Part shown: piece after piece, positions 26,485 through 35,153 of the stretch
Layout: each line of letters begins with the position of its first letter
Position numbering within the stretch: position 1 is the first letter of the stretch
From: Janthinobacterium sp. CG3
Lineage (GTDB): Bacteria > Pseudomonadota > Gammaproteobacteria > Burkholderiales > Burkholderiaceae_D
Length of the DNA stretch: 64,000 nt
Direction of reading: 5' to 3'
NCBI RefSeq assembly: GCF_000344615.1
Contig: NZ_KB467824.1
Location: forward strand, 3,543,513-3,607,512
Position numbers and translations under genes: made by a program
The notes under the pieces: model-generated
What the model was told of the DNA's origin: nothing
Seen by the model: only the letters and a program-made list of their open reading frames with translations
Database searches by the model: none

Positions 26485-27561
26485 TTATTCGGCCTGGTCG
26501 AAGTCGACCACGACGGTGTCGGTCACCGGGAAGCTTTGGCAACTGAGCACGAAGCCGCGGGCGATTTCGTAATCCTCCAACGCGTAGTTGACATCCATAT
26601 CGACCTTGCCGTCAACCAGTTTGCAGCGGCAGGTCGAGCAAACCCCGCCTTTGCACGAGTAGCGCATGTCGATGCCCTGGCGCAGGCCGGCGTCGAGGAT
26701 CGATTCCTTGTCCTTGTCCATCGTGAAGGTGGTGTGGTTGCCGTCCATGATGACGGTGACCTGGGTCTCCTGGTGCGCGGCGGTGTCGAGCGCGCGCGGC
26801 TTGTGCTGGTGCTTCGGAATACTGGCGGCGAACAGTTCGATCTTGATGTTCTGCTTGGCCATGCCGGCCGCCTGCAGCGCCGCCGAAACGCCCAGCATCA
26901 TGTCTTCCGGACCGCAGATGAAAGCGGTGTCGAAGTCCTCGATGTTGATCCAATGGCGCAGGAACTGCTCGCACTTTTCCTTGGTGATGCGGCCGTTGAA
27001 CAGGTCGATGTCCTGCTGCTCGCGGCTCATCACGTAGGCCAGGTTGAGGCGCTCCATGTAGCTGTCCTTCAAATCCGTCAGCTCTTCCTTGAAGATCACC
27101 GTGGACGAGGCGCGGTTGCCGTAGAACAGCGTGAAGCGGCTGTGCGGCTCGGCCAGCAGCGTGGTCTTGATGATCGACAGGATGGGCGTGATGCCGCTGC
27201 CGGCGGCGAAGGCCAGGTAGTGCTTCCGGTTGTCGGCCGCCAGCGGCACGTTGAAGTGGCCCATCGGCGGCATCACTTCCAGCGTGGCGCCGGGCTTCAA
27301 GGTGTCGTTGGCCCAGGTTGAAAAAGCGCCGCCCGGGGTGCGCTTGATGGCCACGCGCAGCGCGCCCTCCTGCACCGACGAGCAAATCGAATACGAGCGG
27401 CGGATGTCCTCGGCGTTGATGTTGGCGCGCAGCGTCAGGTGCTGGCCCTGCTGGAAGCGGAAGCTCTCTTGCAGCTCCGCCGGCACGGCGAAGGTGACGG
27501 CGATGGTGTCGCGCGTTTCGTTGCTGACTTTGGACACGGACAGCGGATAAAATTTGCTCAT
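26485..27561 (-). CDS. paaE: Phenylacetyl-CoA epoxidase reductase subunit
   Basis: A 358-residue flavo-iron-sulfur reductase that passes electrons from NAD(P)H to the PaaABC(D) diiron epoxidase. The FAD-binding part has RRSYSICSS (about 56-64); the NAD-binding part has AAGSGITPILSIIKTTL and FICGPEDMM. The C-terminal plant-type 2Fe-2S domain has Cys303, Cys308, Cys311 and Cys341 (C-x4-C-x2-C-x29-C). Start ATG 27561 has GGAGAG eight bases upstream; the ATG five codons earlier overlaps that ribosome site. Confidence 0.95.
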   Translation of the reverse strand: MSKFYPLSVSKVSNETRDTIAVTFAVPAELQESFRFQQGQHLTLRANINAEDIRRSYSICSSVQEGALRVAIKRTPGGAFSTWANDTLKPGATLEVMPPMGHFNVPLAADNRKHYLAFAAGSGITPILSIIKTTLLAEPHSRFTLFYGNRASSTVIFKEELTDLKDSYMERLNLAYVMSREQQDIDLFNGRITKEKCEQFLRHWINIEDFDTAFICGPEDMMLGVSAALQAAGMAKQNIKIELFAASIPKHQHKPRALDTAAHQETQVTVIMDGNHTTFTMDKDKESILDAGLRQGIDMRYSCKGGVCSTCRCKLVDGKVDMDVNYALEDYEIARGFVLSCQSFPVTDTVVVDFDQAE

Positions 27562-27596
27562 GGTCTTGCTCTCCATTGCAGACGGGCGGGCCGCCG

Positions 27597-28115
27597 CTAG
27601 TGACACTTGAAGTAATCGAAGGGTTCGCGGCAATCGACGCATTTGTACAGCGCCTTGCACGGCGTCGAGCCGAACTGGCTGGTCAACTCGGTGTGGCTGG
27701 AGCCGCAGTTCGGACACGCCACCACCAGCTTGGGCGCCGGGCGGCGCTTGACGCCGGCGCTCAAGCCGCTGATGTCGATCACCTGCTGCGCCGGCGGCGC
27801 GATGCCGTAGCCCTTCAGCTTGGCCTTGCCGCCCTCGCTCATCCAGTCGGTGGTCCAGGCCGGCGACAACTGGTTCACCAGCCGCACGTTGGCGACGCCG
27901 TGGCCGTGCAGCGCCGCCGTCACCGCTTCGGCGATCACCGCCATCGCCGGGCAGCCGGAATAGGTCGGGGTGATGGTCACGACGCACTCGGCGCCGCGCA
28001 GCTCGACCGCGCGCACGATGCCCAGGTCGACCACGGAAATGACCGGGATCTCGGGGTCGGGCACCTCGCCCAGCCAGTCCCAAACCTGTTCAGCGCTGAC
28101 CGTCGCGGTATCCAC
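27597..28115 (-). CDS. paaD: Phenylacetyl-CoA epoxidase-associated protein PaaD (DUF59/MIP18-type, zinc ribbon)
   Basis: A 172-residue protein required for epoxidase maturation, probably iron-sulfur or diiron centre assembly. The N-terminal MIP18-like domain has VPDPEIPVISVVDLGIV and TPTYSGCPAM, with the conserved Cys; the C-terminus is a zinc ribbon (CPNCGSSHTE...CKALYKCVDCREPF). Start is GTG 28115 with GGAG six bases upstream; it begins directly after the paaC stop. Length is normal for PaaD (about 165). Confidence 0.93.
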   Translation of the reverse strand: MDTATVSAEQVWDWLGEVPDPEIPVISVVDLGIVRAVELRGAECVVTITPTYSGCPAMAVIAEAVTAALHGHGVANVRLVNQLSPAWTTDWMSEGGKAKLKGYGIAPPAQQVIDISGLSAGVKRRPAPKLVVACPNCGSSHTELTSQFGSTPCKALYKCVDCREPFDYFKCH

Positions 28116-28874
28116 CTACCACTCCGAGTTCGGGTAGGCGCGCTGCAGGAACTGCATTTCGGCCAGCAGGAAACCGAGGTGCTCGGTGTGGGTGCCCTGC
28201 TTGCCGCCCTTTTGCATCCAGGCGTCCGGCGCCGGCATGGCCAAGGTCGCCTCGGCGAAGATCTCGCCGACGTGCTCCAGCCATTGCGCGCGCAGTTCCT
28301 CGGCGGCGGGGGCGACGCCGGCCGCGACCATCGCCAGGTCGACGGCGTCGTACTTGAACATCTCGCCGGTGTAGGGCCACAGGCGGCTGGCGGCGGCCTG
28401 GGTCTTGGCGTGGCTGTCGGCCGTGCCGTCGCCCAGGCGCACCACCAGGTCGCCGCTGCGGCGCAAATGGTAGGTCACTTCCTTGAGCGACTTCTCGGCC
28501 ACTTCGACGATGCGCGGGTCGACCGACTTGGCCAGGCCCTGCAGCTGGAAGTAGTGCCAGGTGTCGAAGTAGAACTGGCGCACGATGGTGTCGGCGTAGT
28601 TGCCGTTCGCCTGCTCCAGCAGCAGGCAGTTCTTGAAGTCGTGCGCGTCGCGCAGGAAGGCCAGCTGGTCTTCGCTGCGGCCCAGGCCTTCGAGTTCGCC
28701 GGCGTAGTCAAGCCACAGGCGGGTCTGGCCCAGCAGGTCGAGCGCGACGTTGGTCAGCGCCATATCCTCTTCCATCGCCGGCCCCTTGCCGCACAACTGC
28801 GACAGCTGCTGGCTCAGGATCAGCGCGTTGTCGCCCAGGCGCAGCAGGTAATTGACTTTATCATCCACGATCAC
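28116..28874 (-). CDS. paaC: Phenylacetyl-CoA epoxidase subunit PaaC
   Basis: A 252-residue ferritin-fold protein that pairs with PaaA as the non-catalytic structural subunit. NYLLRLGDNALILSQQLSQLCGKGP, EEDMALTNVALDLLGQTRLW and TYHLRRSGDLVVRLGDGT are family signatures. Start GTG 28874 has GGAG close upstream; a second GTG two codons later is possible. Twelve bases separate it from paaB. Confidence 0.94.
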   Translation of the reverse strand: MIVDDKVNYLLRLGDNALILSQQLSQLCGKGPAMEEDMALTNVALDLLGQTRLWLDYAGELEGLGRSEDQLAFLRDAHDFKNCLLLEQANGNYADTIVRQFYFDTWHYFQLQGLAKSVDPRIVEVAEKSLKEVTYHLRRSGDLVVRLGDGTADSHAKTQAAASRLWPYTGEMFKYDAVDLAMVAAGVAPAAEELRAQWLEHVGEIFAEATLAMPAPDAWMQKGGKQGTHTEHLGFLLAEMQFLQRAYPNSEW

Positions 28875-28886
28875 GGTCTCCGCGCG

Positions 28887-29171
28887 TCACAGGTTTTTGA
28901 CTTCTTCCGGCATCGGGAAGAAGGTCGGGTGGCGATACACTTTGCTGTTGGACGGCTCGAACAGCGCGCCCTTGTCGCCCGGGCTGCTGGCGACGATGTC
29001 GGCGGCGCGCACCACCCAGATGCTGACGCCCTCGTTGCGGCGGGTGTAGACGTCGCGCGCGTTGTTGACCGCCATTTCGGCGTCGGACGCGTGCAGGCTG
29101 CCGACGTGCTTGTGCGCCAGGCCGTGCTGGCTGCGGATGAAGACTTCCCACAATGGCCATTCTTTGCTCAT
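28887..29171 (-). CDS. paaB: Phenylacetyl-CoA epoxidase subunit PaaB
   Basis: A 94-residue small subunit of the multicomponent epoxidase. EWPLWEVFIRSQHGLAHKHVGSLHA and VYTRRNEGVSIWVVRAADI are diagnostic. It bridges PaaAC dimers in known complexes. AAGGGGATATTC precedes the ATG. The C-terminal FFPMPEEVKNL is complete. Confidence 0.95.
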   Translation of the reverse strand: MSKEWPLWEVFIRSQHGLAHKHVGSLHASDAEMAVNNARDVYTRRNEGVSIWVVRAADIVASSPGDKGALFEPSNSKVYRHPTFFPMPEEVKNL

Positions 29172-29192
29172 GAATATCCCCTTCTCATTTTA

Positions 29193-30182
29193 TTAGGCCG
29201 CGGCTTTGACGTCGGCGTGTTTGTCGGCGTAGGCCAGCAGCGCGTCGCGGAACCAGGCGCCGTCCTCGTAGGCCTTGACGCGGGTTTGCAGGCGCTCCCT
29301 GTTGCACGGGCCGTTGCCCTTCAAGACGTTGTGGAACTCGGACCAGTCGATCTCGCCGAACTCGTAGTGGCCGCTCTCGGCGTTGAATTTCAGGTCCGGG
29401 TCGGGCACGGTCAGGCCCAGGTATTCGATCTGCGGCACGGTCTGGTCGACCATGCGCTGGCGCAGCTCGTCGTTGGAGAACAGCTTGATGCGCCACTGCG
29501 CCGACTGGGCGCTGTTGACGGACTCAGCGTCGGACGGGCCGAACATCATCAGCGCCGGCCACCACCAGCGGTTCAGCGCGTCCTGCGCCATGGCTTTTTG
29601 CGCCGGCGAGCCCTTGCACAGGCTCATCATGATGTCGTAGCCCTGGCGCGCGTGGAACGATTCCTCCTTGCAGACGCGGATCATGGCGCGGGCGTACGGC
29701 CCGTACGAGCAGCGGCACAGCGGAATCTGGTTGATGATGGCCGAGCCGTCGACCAGCCAGCCGACGGCGCCCATGTCGGCCCAGCTCAGGGTCGGGTAGT
29801 TGAAGATGCTGGAATACTTGGCCTTGCCCGAATGCAGCGCGGCCAGCATTTCGTCGCGCGACACGCCCAGCGTCTCGGCGGCGCTGTACAGGTACAAGCC
29901 GTGGCCGGCCTCGTCCTGGATCTTCGCCAGCAGGATCGATTTGCGCTTCAGCGTCGGCGCGCGCGTCACCCAGTTACCCTCGGGCAGCTGGCCGACGATT
30001 TCCGAATGGGCGTGCTGGGAAATTTGCCGGATCAGCGTCTTGCGGTAGGCCTCGGGCATCCAGTCCTTCGCCTCGATCTTGATGCCGGCGTCGATGCGGG
30101 CCTGGAAGGCCAGTTCGTCGGCGCCCATGTCGTCGGCCGAACGTACGTTCTTCAGACCGGTTTCAACCATTTGTGCGTACAT
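29193..30182 (-). CDS. paaA: Phenylacetyl-CoA epoxidase catalytic subunit PaaA
   Basis: A 329-residue diiron oxygenase subunit that epoxidises the aromatic ring of phenylacetyl-CoA. Diiron ligand motifs of the bacterial multicomponent type are visible in [14 protein letters not shown] (Glu..His) and [16 protein letters not shown] (Glu..His), with the first ligand Glu around [12 protein letters not shown]. It is the first gene of the paa unit. The start ATG 30182 has GGAGAG seven bases upstream; the longer open frame through the promoter region was rejected. Confidence 0.96.
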   Translation of the reverse strand: MYAQMVETGLKNVRSADDMGADELAFQARIDAGIKIEAKDWMPEAYRKTLIRQISQHAHSEIVGQLPEGNWVTRAPTLKRKSILLAKIQDEAGHGLYLYSAAETLGVSRDEMLAALHSGKAKYSSIFNYPTLSWADMGAVGWLVDGSAIINQIPLCRCSYGPYARAMIRVCKEESFHARQGYDIMMSLCKGSPAQKAMAQDALNRWWWPALMMFGPSDAESVNSAQSAQWRIKLFSNDELRQRMVDQTVPQIEYLGLTVPDPDLKFNAESGHYEFGEIDWSEFHNVLKGNGPCNRERLQTRVKAYEDGAWFRDALLAYADKHADVKAAA

Positions 30183-30249
30183 GATCACTCTCCATGTCGG
30201 TTTTGGTGCGCAGCGAGGCACACGCGATGAACGGATAATACGATACAAA

Positions 30250-30279
30250 ATTATATTTGAATACACTTGATTTGAATCA
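30250..30279 (-). promoter_or_regulatory. Candidate paaA promoter and PaaX operator
   Basis: On the minus strand a perfect -10 box TATAAT lies at 30255-30250. The -35 region, 17 bases upstream (30278-30273), falls inside TGATTTGAATCA (30268-30279), whose TGATT/AATCA arms form an imperfect palindrome. TGATTC-type half sites are known for the PaaX repressor in enterobacteria, and paaX is the divergent gene, so repression by PaaX occupying the -35 region is plausible. The -35 sequence itself is poor. The assignment is inferred. Confidence 0.45.
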
Positions 30280-30406
30280 TTTACAGATTCCGTATCCCGT
30301 GCGCACGTTTGCGGCGCCCCGTGCAAAAATAATGCTGCGCCGATGCAAGGGCAAAGTAAACTCCTGCTTTCTTCGAATGTGAACGCGCGATTGCGCAAAG
30401 GGCCCG

Positions 30407-31330
30407 ATGAGCGACAGCACCAGCACCGAATGGATCAGCGACTTTCTGGCGGCCGACCCGCCGCGCTCGAAGTCGCTGGTGATGACGATCTTCGGCGACG
30501 CCATCGTGCCGCACGGCGGCGTCGTCTGGCTGGGCAGCCTGATCGAACTGCTGGCGCCGTTCGGCGTCAACGACCGGCTGTTGCGCACCAGCGTGTTCCG
30601 CCTGGCGCAGGAGGGCTGGCTGGGGGCGCAACGCGACGGCCGCCGCAGCGCCTACGCGATCATGCCGGCGGCGCGGCGGCGTTTCGCGCGCGCCTACCGG
30701 CGCATCTACGCGCCGCTGGCGGCGCACTGGGACGGCAGTTGGACCATCATCATCGGCTCGGGCGGCAACATCGCCGCGGCCGAGCGCGGCGCGCTGCGCA
30801 AGGAATTGCTGTGGGAAGGGTATAGCGTGATTGCGCCGGGCATCTTCGGCCACCCCGGCGCCGACGCCGAGGTGCTCGAAGAGATCCTCAGCCGCAACGG
30901 CGTGCAGGGCAAGCTGTACGTCTGCCGCGCCACCGAGCTGCCGGGCGTGCCGCTGCGGCCGCTGCGCGACATGGTCGCCGAAGGCTGGGACCTGTCCGCC
31001 GTGACGCGCGGTTACGAACAGTTCAGCGCGCAGTTCCAGCCGCTGCTGGCGCTGCTGCGGGCGGCCCCGGTGGCGCCCGAGCAAGCCTTCGTCATCCGTC
31101 TGCTGCTGATCCACGCCTACCGCCGGGTCCAGCTGCACGACCCGCAACTGCCGCTGGAGCTGCTGCCGGCGCAGTGGCCGGGCAGCGCCGCCTACGAACT
31201 GGCGCGCGCGCTGTACCGGCTGGTCTACACCGGCGCCGAGGGGCACCTGATGGCGACGCTGCGGCGCGAGGACGAGCGCGCCGCGCCGGCCGAGGAGGCG
31301 TTTTACCAGCGTTTCGGCGGCCTGCGCTAG
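30407..31330 (+). CDS. paaX: Phenylacetyl-CoA-responsive repressor PaaX
   Basis: A 307-residue transcription factor divergent from paaA. The N-terminal winged-helix domain contains [16 protein letters not shown] and [18 protein letters not shown]; the middle domain ([29 protein letters not shown]) and C-terminal domain ([23 protein letters not shown]) fit the PaaX family, normally about 300-315 residues. In known systems PaaX is released from DNA by phenylacetyl-CoA. AAAGGG lies six bases before the ATG. Its stop codon TAG overlaps the stop of the convergent binding-protein gene in the palindrome CTAG. Confidence 0.93.
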   Translation: MSDSTSTEWISDFLAADPPRSKSLVMTIFGDAIVPHGGVVWLGSLIELLAPFGVNDRLLRTSVFRLAQEGWLGAQRDGRRSAYAIMPAARRRFARAYRRIYAPLAAHWDGSWTIIIGSGGNIAAAERGALRKELLWEGYSVIAPGIFGHPGADAEVLEEILSRNGVQGKLYVCRATELPGVPLRPLRDMVAEGWDLSAVTRGYEQFSAQFQPLLALLRAAPVAPEQAFVIRLLLIHAYRRVQLHDPQLPLELLPAQWPGSAAYELARALYRLVYTGAEGHLMATLRREDERAAPAEEAFYQRFGGLR

Positions 31331-32082
31331 CGGGTCTTGGCGGCGTCGGCGGCGCTCGCGGGATTTTTGATGCGGCCGATCGCCGCCCACAACTGCTCGG
31401 CCGCGGCGGGGTTGGCCTGGACGAAGCGCTTCGACAGGCCGAGGTAGAACATTTCCTCGGCGAACGGTAGCGCCAGCGGCTCCACCTTGCCGGCGAATTC
31501 CAGCTTCTCCAGCAAGGCCTGGCCGTCATTCTCCCAGCCGAGCGCGACGTCGCCGCGGCCGGCCGCCAGCTTGGTGAAATTGACCTCCAGGTTCTTGCCG
31601 GTGGCGTCGCTCGGCTGCCGGATCGCGGCCAGGCGGTCGCCGATCATCACGCTGCCGTAGCTGACCAGCACCGGAGTGCTCAGCTTGCTGAAATGTTGGC
31701 CGTCCCAGCCGACGCCGCCGCCGCTGCGCTGGTACGCCAGCACGCGCACGAACAGCACCGCGCGGCCCGGGTCCGGGCGGCCCTTCTTCATTGGATAGTC
31801 GAGCAGCTCGCGCCAAGTCGGCGTGTACGATGCGCTGGGATAGCCGTCGGCCAGGCCGGCGCGGATCTCCTCGCGGCAGCGCGTCACCGGCGCGTGGTAC
31901 AGCTCCAGCCCGACGCCGGCCTCGGCCGCCGCGGCCTTGACCAGCGCACCGACCGAGCCGCCGCCGTCGGGCGTCAGGAACGGCGGGTGCGGCCGGGCGT
32001 CGACGCACAGGCGCAGCTTGAGGGCCTGCGCGTGCGCGGGCAACAACAGTGCGGCGCACAGGCAGCAACGCGACCAAACCAT
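31327..32082 (-). CDS. Extracellular solute-binding protein, family 3-like
   Basis: A 251-residue secreted protein: signal peptide MVWSRCCLCAALLLPAHAQA, then LKLRLCVDARPHPPFLTPDGGG, a family-3 opening, and a C-terminal lobe with ending [32 protein letters not shown] resembles the hinge and second lobe of amino-acid/polar-solute binding proteins. No permease or ATPase lies beside it, so it is either an orphan or partner of a distant transporter, or a sensor module. GGGAG lies five bases before the ATG. It is convergent with paaX. Function beyond solute binding is not predictable. Confidence 0.7.
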   Translation of the reverse strand: MVWSRCCLCAALLLPAHAQALKLRLCVDARPHPPFLTPDGGGSVGALVKAAAAEAGVGLELYHAPVTRCREEIRAGLADGYPSASYTPTWRELLDYPMKKGRPDPGRAVLFVRVLAYQRSGGGVGWDGQHFSKLSTPVLVSYGSVMIGDRLAAIRQPSDATGKNLEVNFTKLAAGRGDVALGWENDGQALLEKLEFAGKVEPLALPFAEEMFYLGLSKRFVQANPAAAEQLWAAIGRIKNPASAADAAKTR

Positions 32083-32193
32083 GCCCACTCCCGGGTGTAT
32101 TGACAACCTAGCAGTGTAATCGGTTTCGTCGGGCGCGCCCAGAAAAAAATACGCCGCAGCAATAGCGGTGGCGTCGGCGCCGGGGTCGTCGAC

Positions 32194-32256
32194 ACCAAAG
32201 GCGTAAGCCCGGGGTCCGCCCCCTCGCGCCAAGGCCAGAAGACTTGACCCCGGCTC
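32194..32256. repeat. Dispersed GC-rich palindrome (ACCAA-GGCGTAA-CCCGGGGTC type)
   Basis: Opens with ACCAAAGGCGTAAGCCCGG and closes with GACTTGACCCCGGCTCC, the same ends as the element at 9374-9422 with a longer and different middle. It fills most of the gap between the solute-binding protein and the small gene at 32292. Confidence 0.55.
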
Positions 32257-32291
32257 CCCGTCTTGGCTTGGTTTCCAGCGCCGCCGGCCCG

Positions 32292-32558
32292 CTACAGTTC
32301 CGCGCCGGCGTCCTTCACCACCAGCTTGGCGCCGGCCAGCAAGTCCCGGCCCAGCTTGTCGAGCGCGACGACCTGCGCCTGCATGGCGTCGAGGATGGCG
32401 CCGTTGAAGACGAACTCGGCCGGCGTGGTGTAGCCGGGAAAACGTATGATGCGCAGCAATTCCTTCAGCGTCGCGCCCTGCCCCAGGCGCGCCAGCGCGT
32501 CGCTGAGCGCGTCGATTTTCTGTTCCAGCTGCTTGACGTGGTCGTGCCCCTTGTCCAT
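32292..32558 (-). CDS. Small hypothetical protein
   Basis: An 88-residue protein that I do not recognise. It starts at ATG 32558 with a purine-rich AAGGGGGG site about seven bases upstream; longer in-frame extensions lack a ribosome site. The first third (DHVKQLEQKIDALSDALARLGQG) is a likely coiled-coil helix, followed by ATLKELLRIIRFPGYTTPAEFVF. No signal peptide or transmembrane segment is visible. It is flanked by repeats and lies on the same strand as the TRAP-type binding protein downstream in coordinate order. Function unknown. Confidence 0.65.
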   Translation of the reverse strand: MDKGHDHVKQLEQKIDALSDALARLGQGATLKELLRIIRFPGYTTPAEFVFNGAILDAMQAQVVALDKLGRDLLAGAKLVVKDAGAEL

Positions 32559-32724
32559 GCTCGGCCCCCCTTCGATGGGCCGCGCGCCGGCCCGGGCAAA
32601 CCGGCGCACGGCGCGCGCGGTCACCATCGAACATAGCAAACTGAAGGGGCGCGCGCTTGCGCTGGCGCATGCCGCCGGCGCGAACGACCAGGCCCGGCCT
32701 GGTCCTTGTAGCCGGCAGGCGGGC

Positions 32725-33816
32725 CTACTTGCGGCCGATGCCGATCAGATAGTTCTGCATCGTCGCCTCGGCCACCGAGGCCCACTGGTTCTGGTCCTGG
32801 CGGAAGCGTTTCCACGGCTCGTAGACCTTCTTGAACTTGGCGTTGCGGCCGGCCTCCTCCTCCATCACCGCGTTCGACTCCTTGTAGGCGGCGTCCATGA
32901 TGTCCTTCGAGAAATTGTGCAGCTTGGCGCCGTTCTTCATCAGCCGCGCCAGCGCAGCCGGATTCTTGGCGTCGTAGTCGGCCTGCATGACGACGTGGCA
33001 CTCGTAGCTGGCCACCTCGATCGCCGCCTGGTATTCCTTCGGCAGCTTTTCCCATTCCTTGATGTTGATGTAGAACGACAGCTGCGGCCCGGCCTCCCAC
33101 CAGCCCGGCGAATAGTAATGCGGCGCCACCTTGACCAGGCCCAGCTTCTCGTCGTCGTACGGGCCGACCCACTCGGCCGCGTCGATCGTGCCTTTTTCCA
33201 GCGCCGTGTAGATGTCGCCGGCCGGAATCTGCTGCGGCACCGCGCCCATGCGCTCCATCACGCGGCCGGCGAAACCGGCGATGCGGATCTTCAAGCCCTT
33301 GATGTCGGCGACCGACTTGATTTCCTTGCGATACCAGCCGCCCATTTGCGTGCCGGTGTTGCCGCCGAAGAAATTGATGATGCCGTAGCCCTTGAAGAAC
33401 TCGCGCATCAGCTCGCGTCCGCCGCCCTGGTCCATCCACGCCGTCTGCTGGCGCGAGGTCAGGCCGAACGGCACCGCGCAATCGAAGGCGAAGGTCGGGT
33501 CCTTGCCGAAGTAATAGTAGGACGGCGTGTGGCCCATTTCCACGGTGCCGGCCTGGACCGCGTCCATCACCTGCAGGCCGGGGACGATTTCGCCGGCGGC
33601 GAACTGGCGGATTTGGAATTTGCCGCCGGTCAGCGCGGCGACGCGCTTCACGAACTGGTCGGCCGAACCGAAAATGGTGTCCAGCGTTTTCGGGAAGCTC
33701 GACGCCAGGCGCCAGCTGACGGCGGGATGCCCGCTCTGCGCCAGCGCCGGAGCGGCGATGGCCGCGCCGGCGGAGGCGCCGACCGCTGCTTTTTTCAAGA
33801 AAGAACGACGTTCCAT
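32725..33816 (-). CDS. TRAP transporter solute-binding protein (DctP family), copy 1
   Basis: A 363-residue periplasmic protein with a Tat-like signal (MERRSFLKKAAVGASAGAAI...ALA). The TRAP motifs are clear: ASSFPKTLDTIFGSADQFVK, the conserved strap region (GLKIRIAGFAGRVMERMGAVP) and AAEWVGPYDDEKLGL. No DctQ or DctM membrane subunit is nearby, so it must work with a distant transporter. A close paralogue lies at 42772-43857, same strand, 361 residues and very similar along its whole length. The family often binds alpha-keto or other carboxylic acids. GGAGAC precedes the ATG. Confidence 0.92.
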   Translation of the reverse strand: MERRSFLKKAAVGASAGAAIAAPALAQSGHPAVSWRLASSFPKTLDTIFGSADQFVKRVAALTGGKFQIRQFAAGEIVPGLQVMDAVQAGTVEMGHTPSYYYFGKDPTFAFDCAVPFGLTSRQQTAWMDQGGGRELMREFFKGYGIINFFGGNTGTQMGGWYRKEIKSVADIKGLKIRIAGFAGRVMERMGAVPQQIPAGDIYTALEKGTIDAAEWVGPYDDEKLGLVKVAPHYYSPGWWEAGPQLSFYINIKEWEKLPKEYQAAIEVASYECHVVMQADYDAKNPAALARLMKNGAKLHNFSKDIMDAAYKESNAVMEEEAGRNAKFKKVYEPWKRFRQDQNQWASVAEATMQNYLIGIGRK

Positions 33817-34022
33817 ATCAAAGTCTCCGGAAGTTTTTTATTGTCGGAAATGCATAAATAACAAGCCTGTCATTCACCGCTCTAGTGTAGGGGCCGCGCC
33901 GCGCGCTGGCAATAGCGCAAATCCTGATGCGCAATTTCTACAACACTGGCAAAACAAGTATCATGAAGTCATTGCACATTGATGCGATACCTAGCGTACT
34001 AAAATTTAACAGGAACTTCCCC

Positions 34023-35153
34023 ATGTCCATCAAAATCAGCCACCAATTCGACGCCGGCGCGATCGACGTCGTGCGCGCCGACGCGCCGCACGCCATCGAA
34101 CTGAACATCCGCAAGGATACGCACGCCGACATCATCCAATGGTTCTACTTCCGCCTGCAGGGCGCGCAGGCCGAGCCGTGCACGATGCGTTTCCTGAACG
34201 CCGGCAAGGCCGCCTACCCGGACGGCTGGGTCGACTACCAGGCCGTCGCCAGCTACGACCGCGAAACCTGGTTCCGCGTGCCGACCAGCTACGACGGCAG
34301 CGTCATGACCATCGAGCACACGCCGGAAGAGGACAGCGTCTACTACGCCTACTTCGAACCGTACCCGTGGGACCGCCACCTGGCCCTGCTCGACAACGCG
34401 CAGGCGTCGCCGCTGGTGAAAATGCTCGACCTGGGCAGCAGCGTCGAGGGGCGCGACATGAACCTGCTGGTGGTCGGCAACCCCGACGCCGCCAACAAGG
34501 TGTGGGTCATCGCGCGCCAGCATCCGGGCGAGACGATGGCCGAATGGTTCGTCGAGGGCATGCTCGACGCCCTGCTCGACAACGCCAACCCGTTCGCCCG
34601 CCAGTTGCTCAAGGACGCCGTGTTCTATGTGGTGCCGAACATGAACCCGGACGGCTCGGTGCGCGGCAACCTGCGCACCAACGCCGTCGGCGCCAACCTG
34701 AACCGCGAATGGATGACGCCGAGCATGGAGCGCAGCCCGGAAGTGTTCGTGGTCAAGAACAAAATGCACGAGGTCGGTTGCGACTTGTTCCTCGACATCC
34801 ACGGCGACGAGGGCCTGCCGTACGTGTTCGTGGCCGGCAGCGACGCGCTGGAAACCTTCACGCCGGCGCAAAAGGCCGAGCAGGACCGCTTCATCGCCGA
34901 CTTCAAGATCGCCAGCCCGGACTTCCAGGACGCGGTCGGCTACCCGGACGCGCCGTTCACGCCGGAAGTGCTGACGATGGGCTCGCCGCACATCACGCAC
35001 GCCTTCGGCTGCCTGGCGCTGACCCTGGAGATGCCGTTCAAGGACAACGCCAACGACCCCGACCCGCAAGCGGGCTGGAGCGGTCCGCGCAGCGTGCGCC
35101 TCGGCCAAGCCATCCTGCAACCCATCCTGCAAACGCTGCGCGCGGCGCAATAA
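34023..35153 (+). CDS. M14 zinc carboxypeptidase, cytosolic-carboxypeptidase-like
   Basis: A 376-residue protein with an N-terminal beta domain (about 1-115) ahead of the M14 catalytic domain, the layout of bacterial cytosolic carboxypeptidases related to eukaryotic CCP/AGBL enzymes. Zinc ligands are His167 and Glu170 (RQHPGETMAEW) and His260 (DIHGDEGLP); the general base Glu336 lies in LALTLEMPF. No signal peptide is visible, so it acts in the cytoplasm. Start ATG 34023 follows CAGGAA; an in-frame start 32 codons upstream has no ribosome site. Peptide substrate unknown. Length agrees with the family (370-390). Confidence 0.88.
   Translation: MSIKISHQFDAGAIDVVRADAPHAIELNIRKDTHADIIQWFYFRLQGAQAEPCTMRFLNAGKAAYPDGWVDYQAVASYDRETWFRVPTSYDGSVMTIEHTPEEDSVYYAYFEPYPWDRHLALLDNAQASPLVKMLDLGSSVEGRDMNLLVVGNPDAANKVWVIARQHPGETMAEWFVEGMLDALLDNANPFARQLLKDAVFYVVPNMNPDGSVRGNLRTNAVGANLNREWMTPSMERSPEVFVVKNKMHEVGCDLFLDIHGDEGLPYVFVAGSDALETFTPAQKAEQDRFIADFKIASPDFQDAVGYPDAPFTPEVLTMGSPHITHAFGCLALTLEMPFKDNANDPDPQAGWSGPRSVRLGQAILQPILQTLRAAQ

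Noticed and set aside
27576-30230. 884-codon plus-strand ORF across paaABCD
   Set aside because: Antisense shadow of the epoxidase genes with biased composition.
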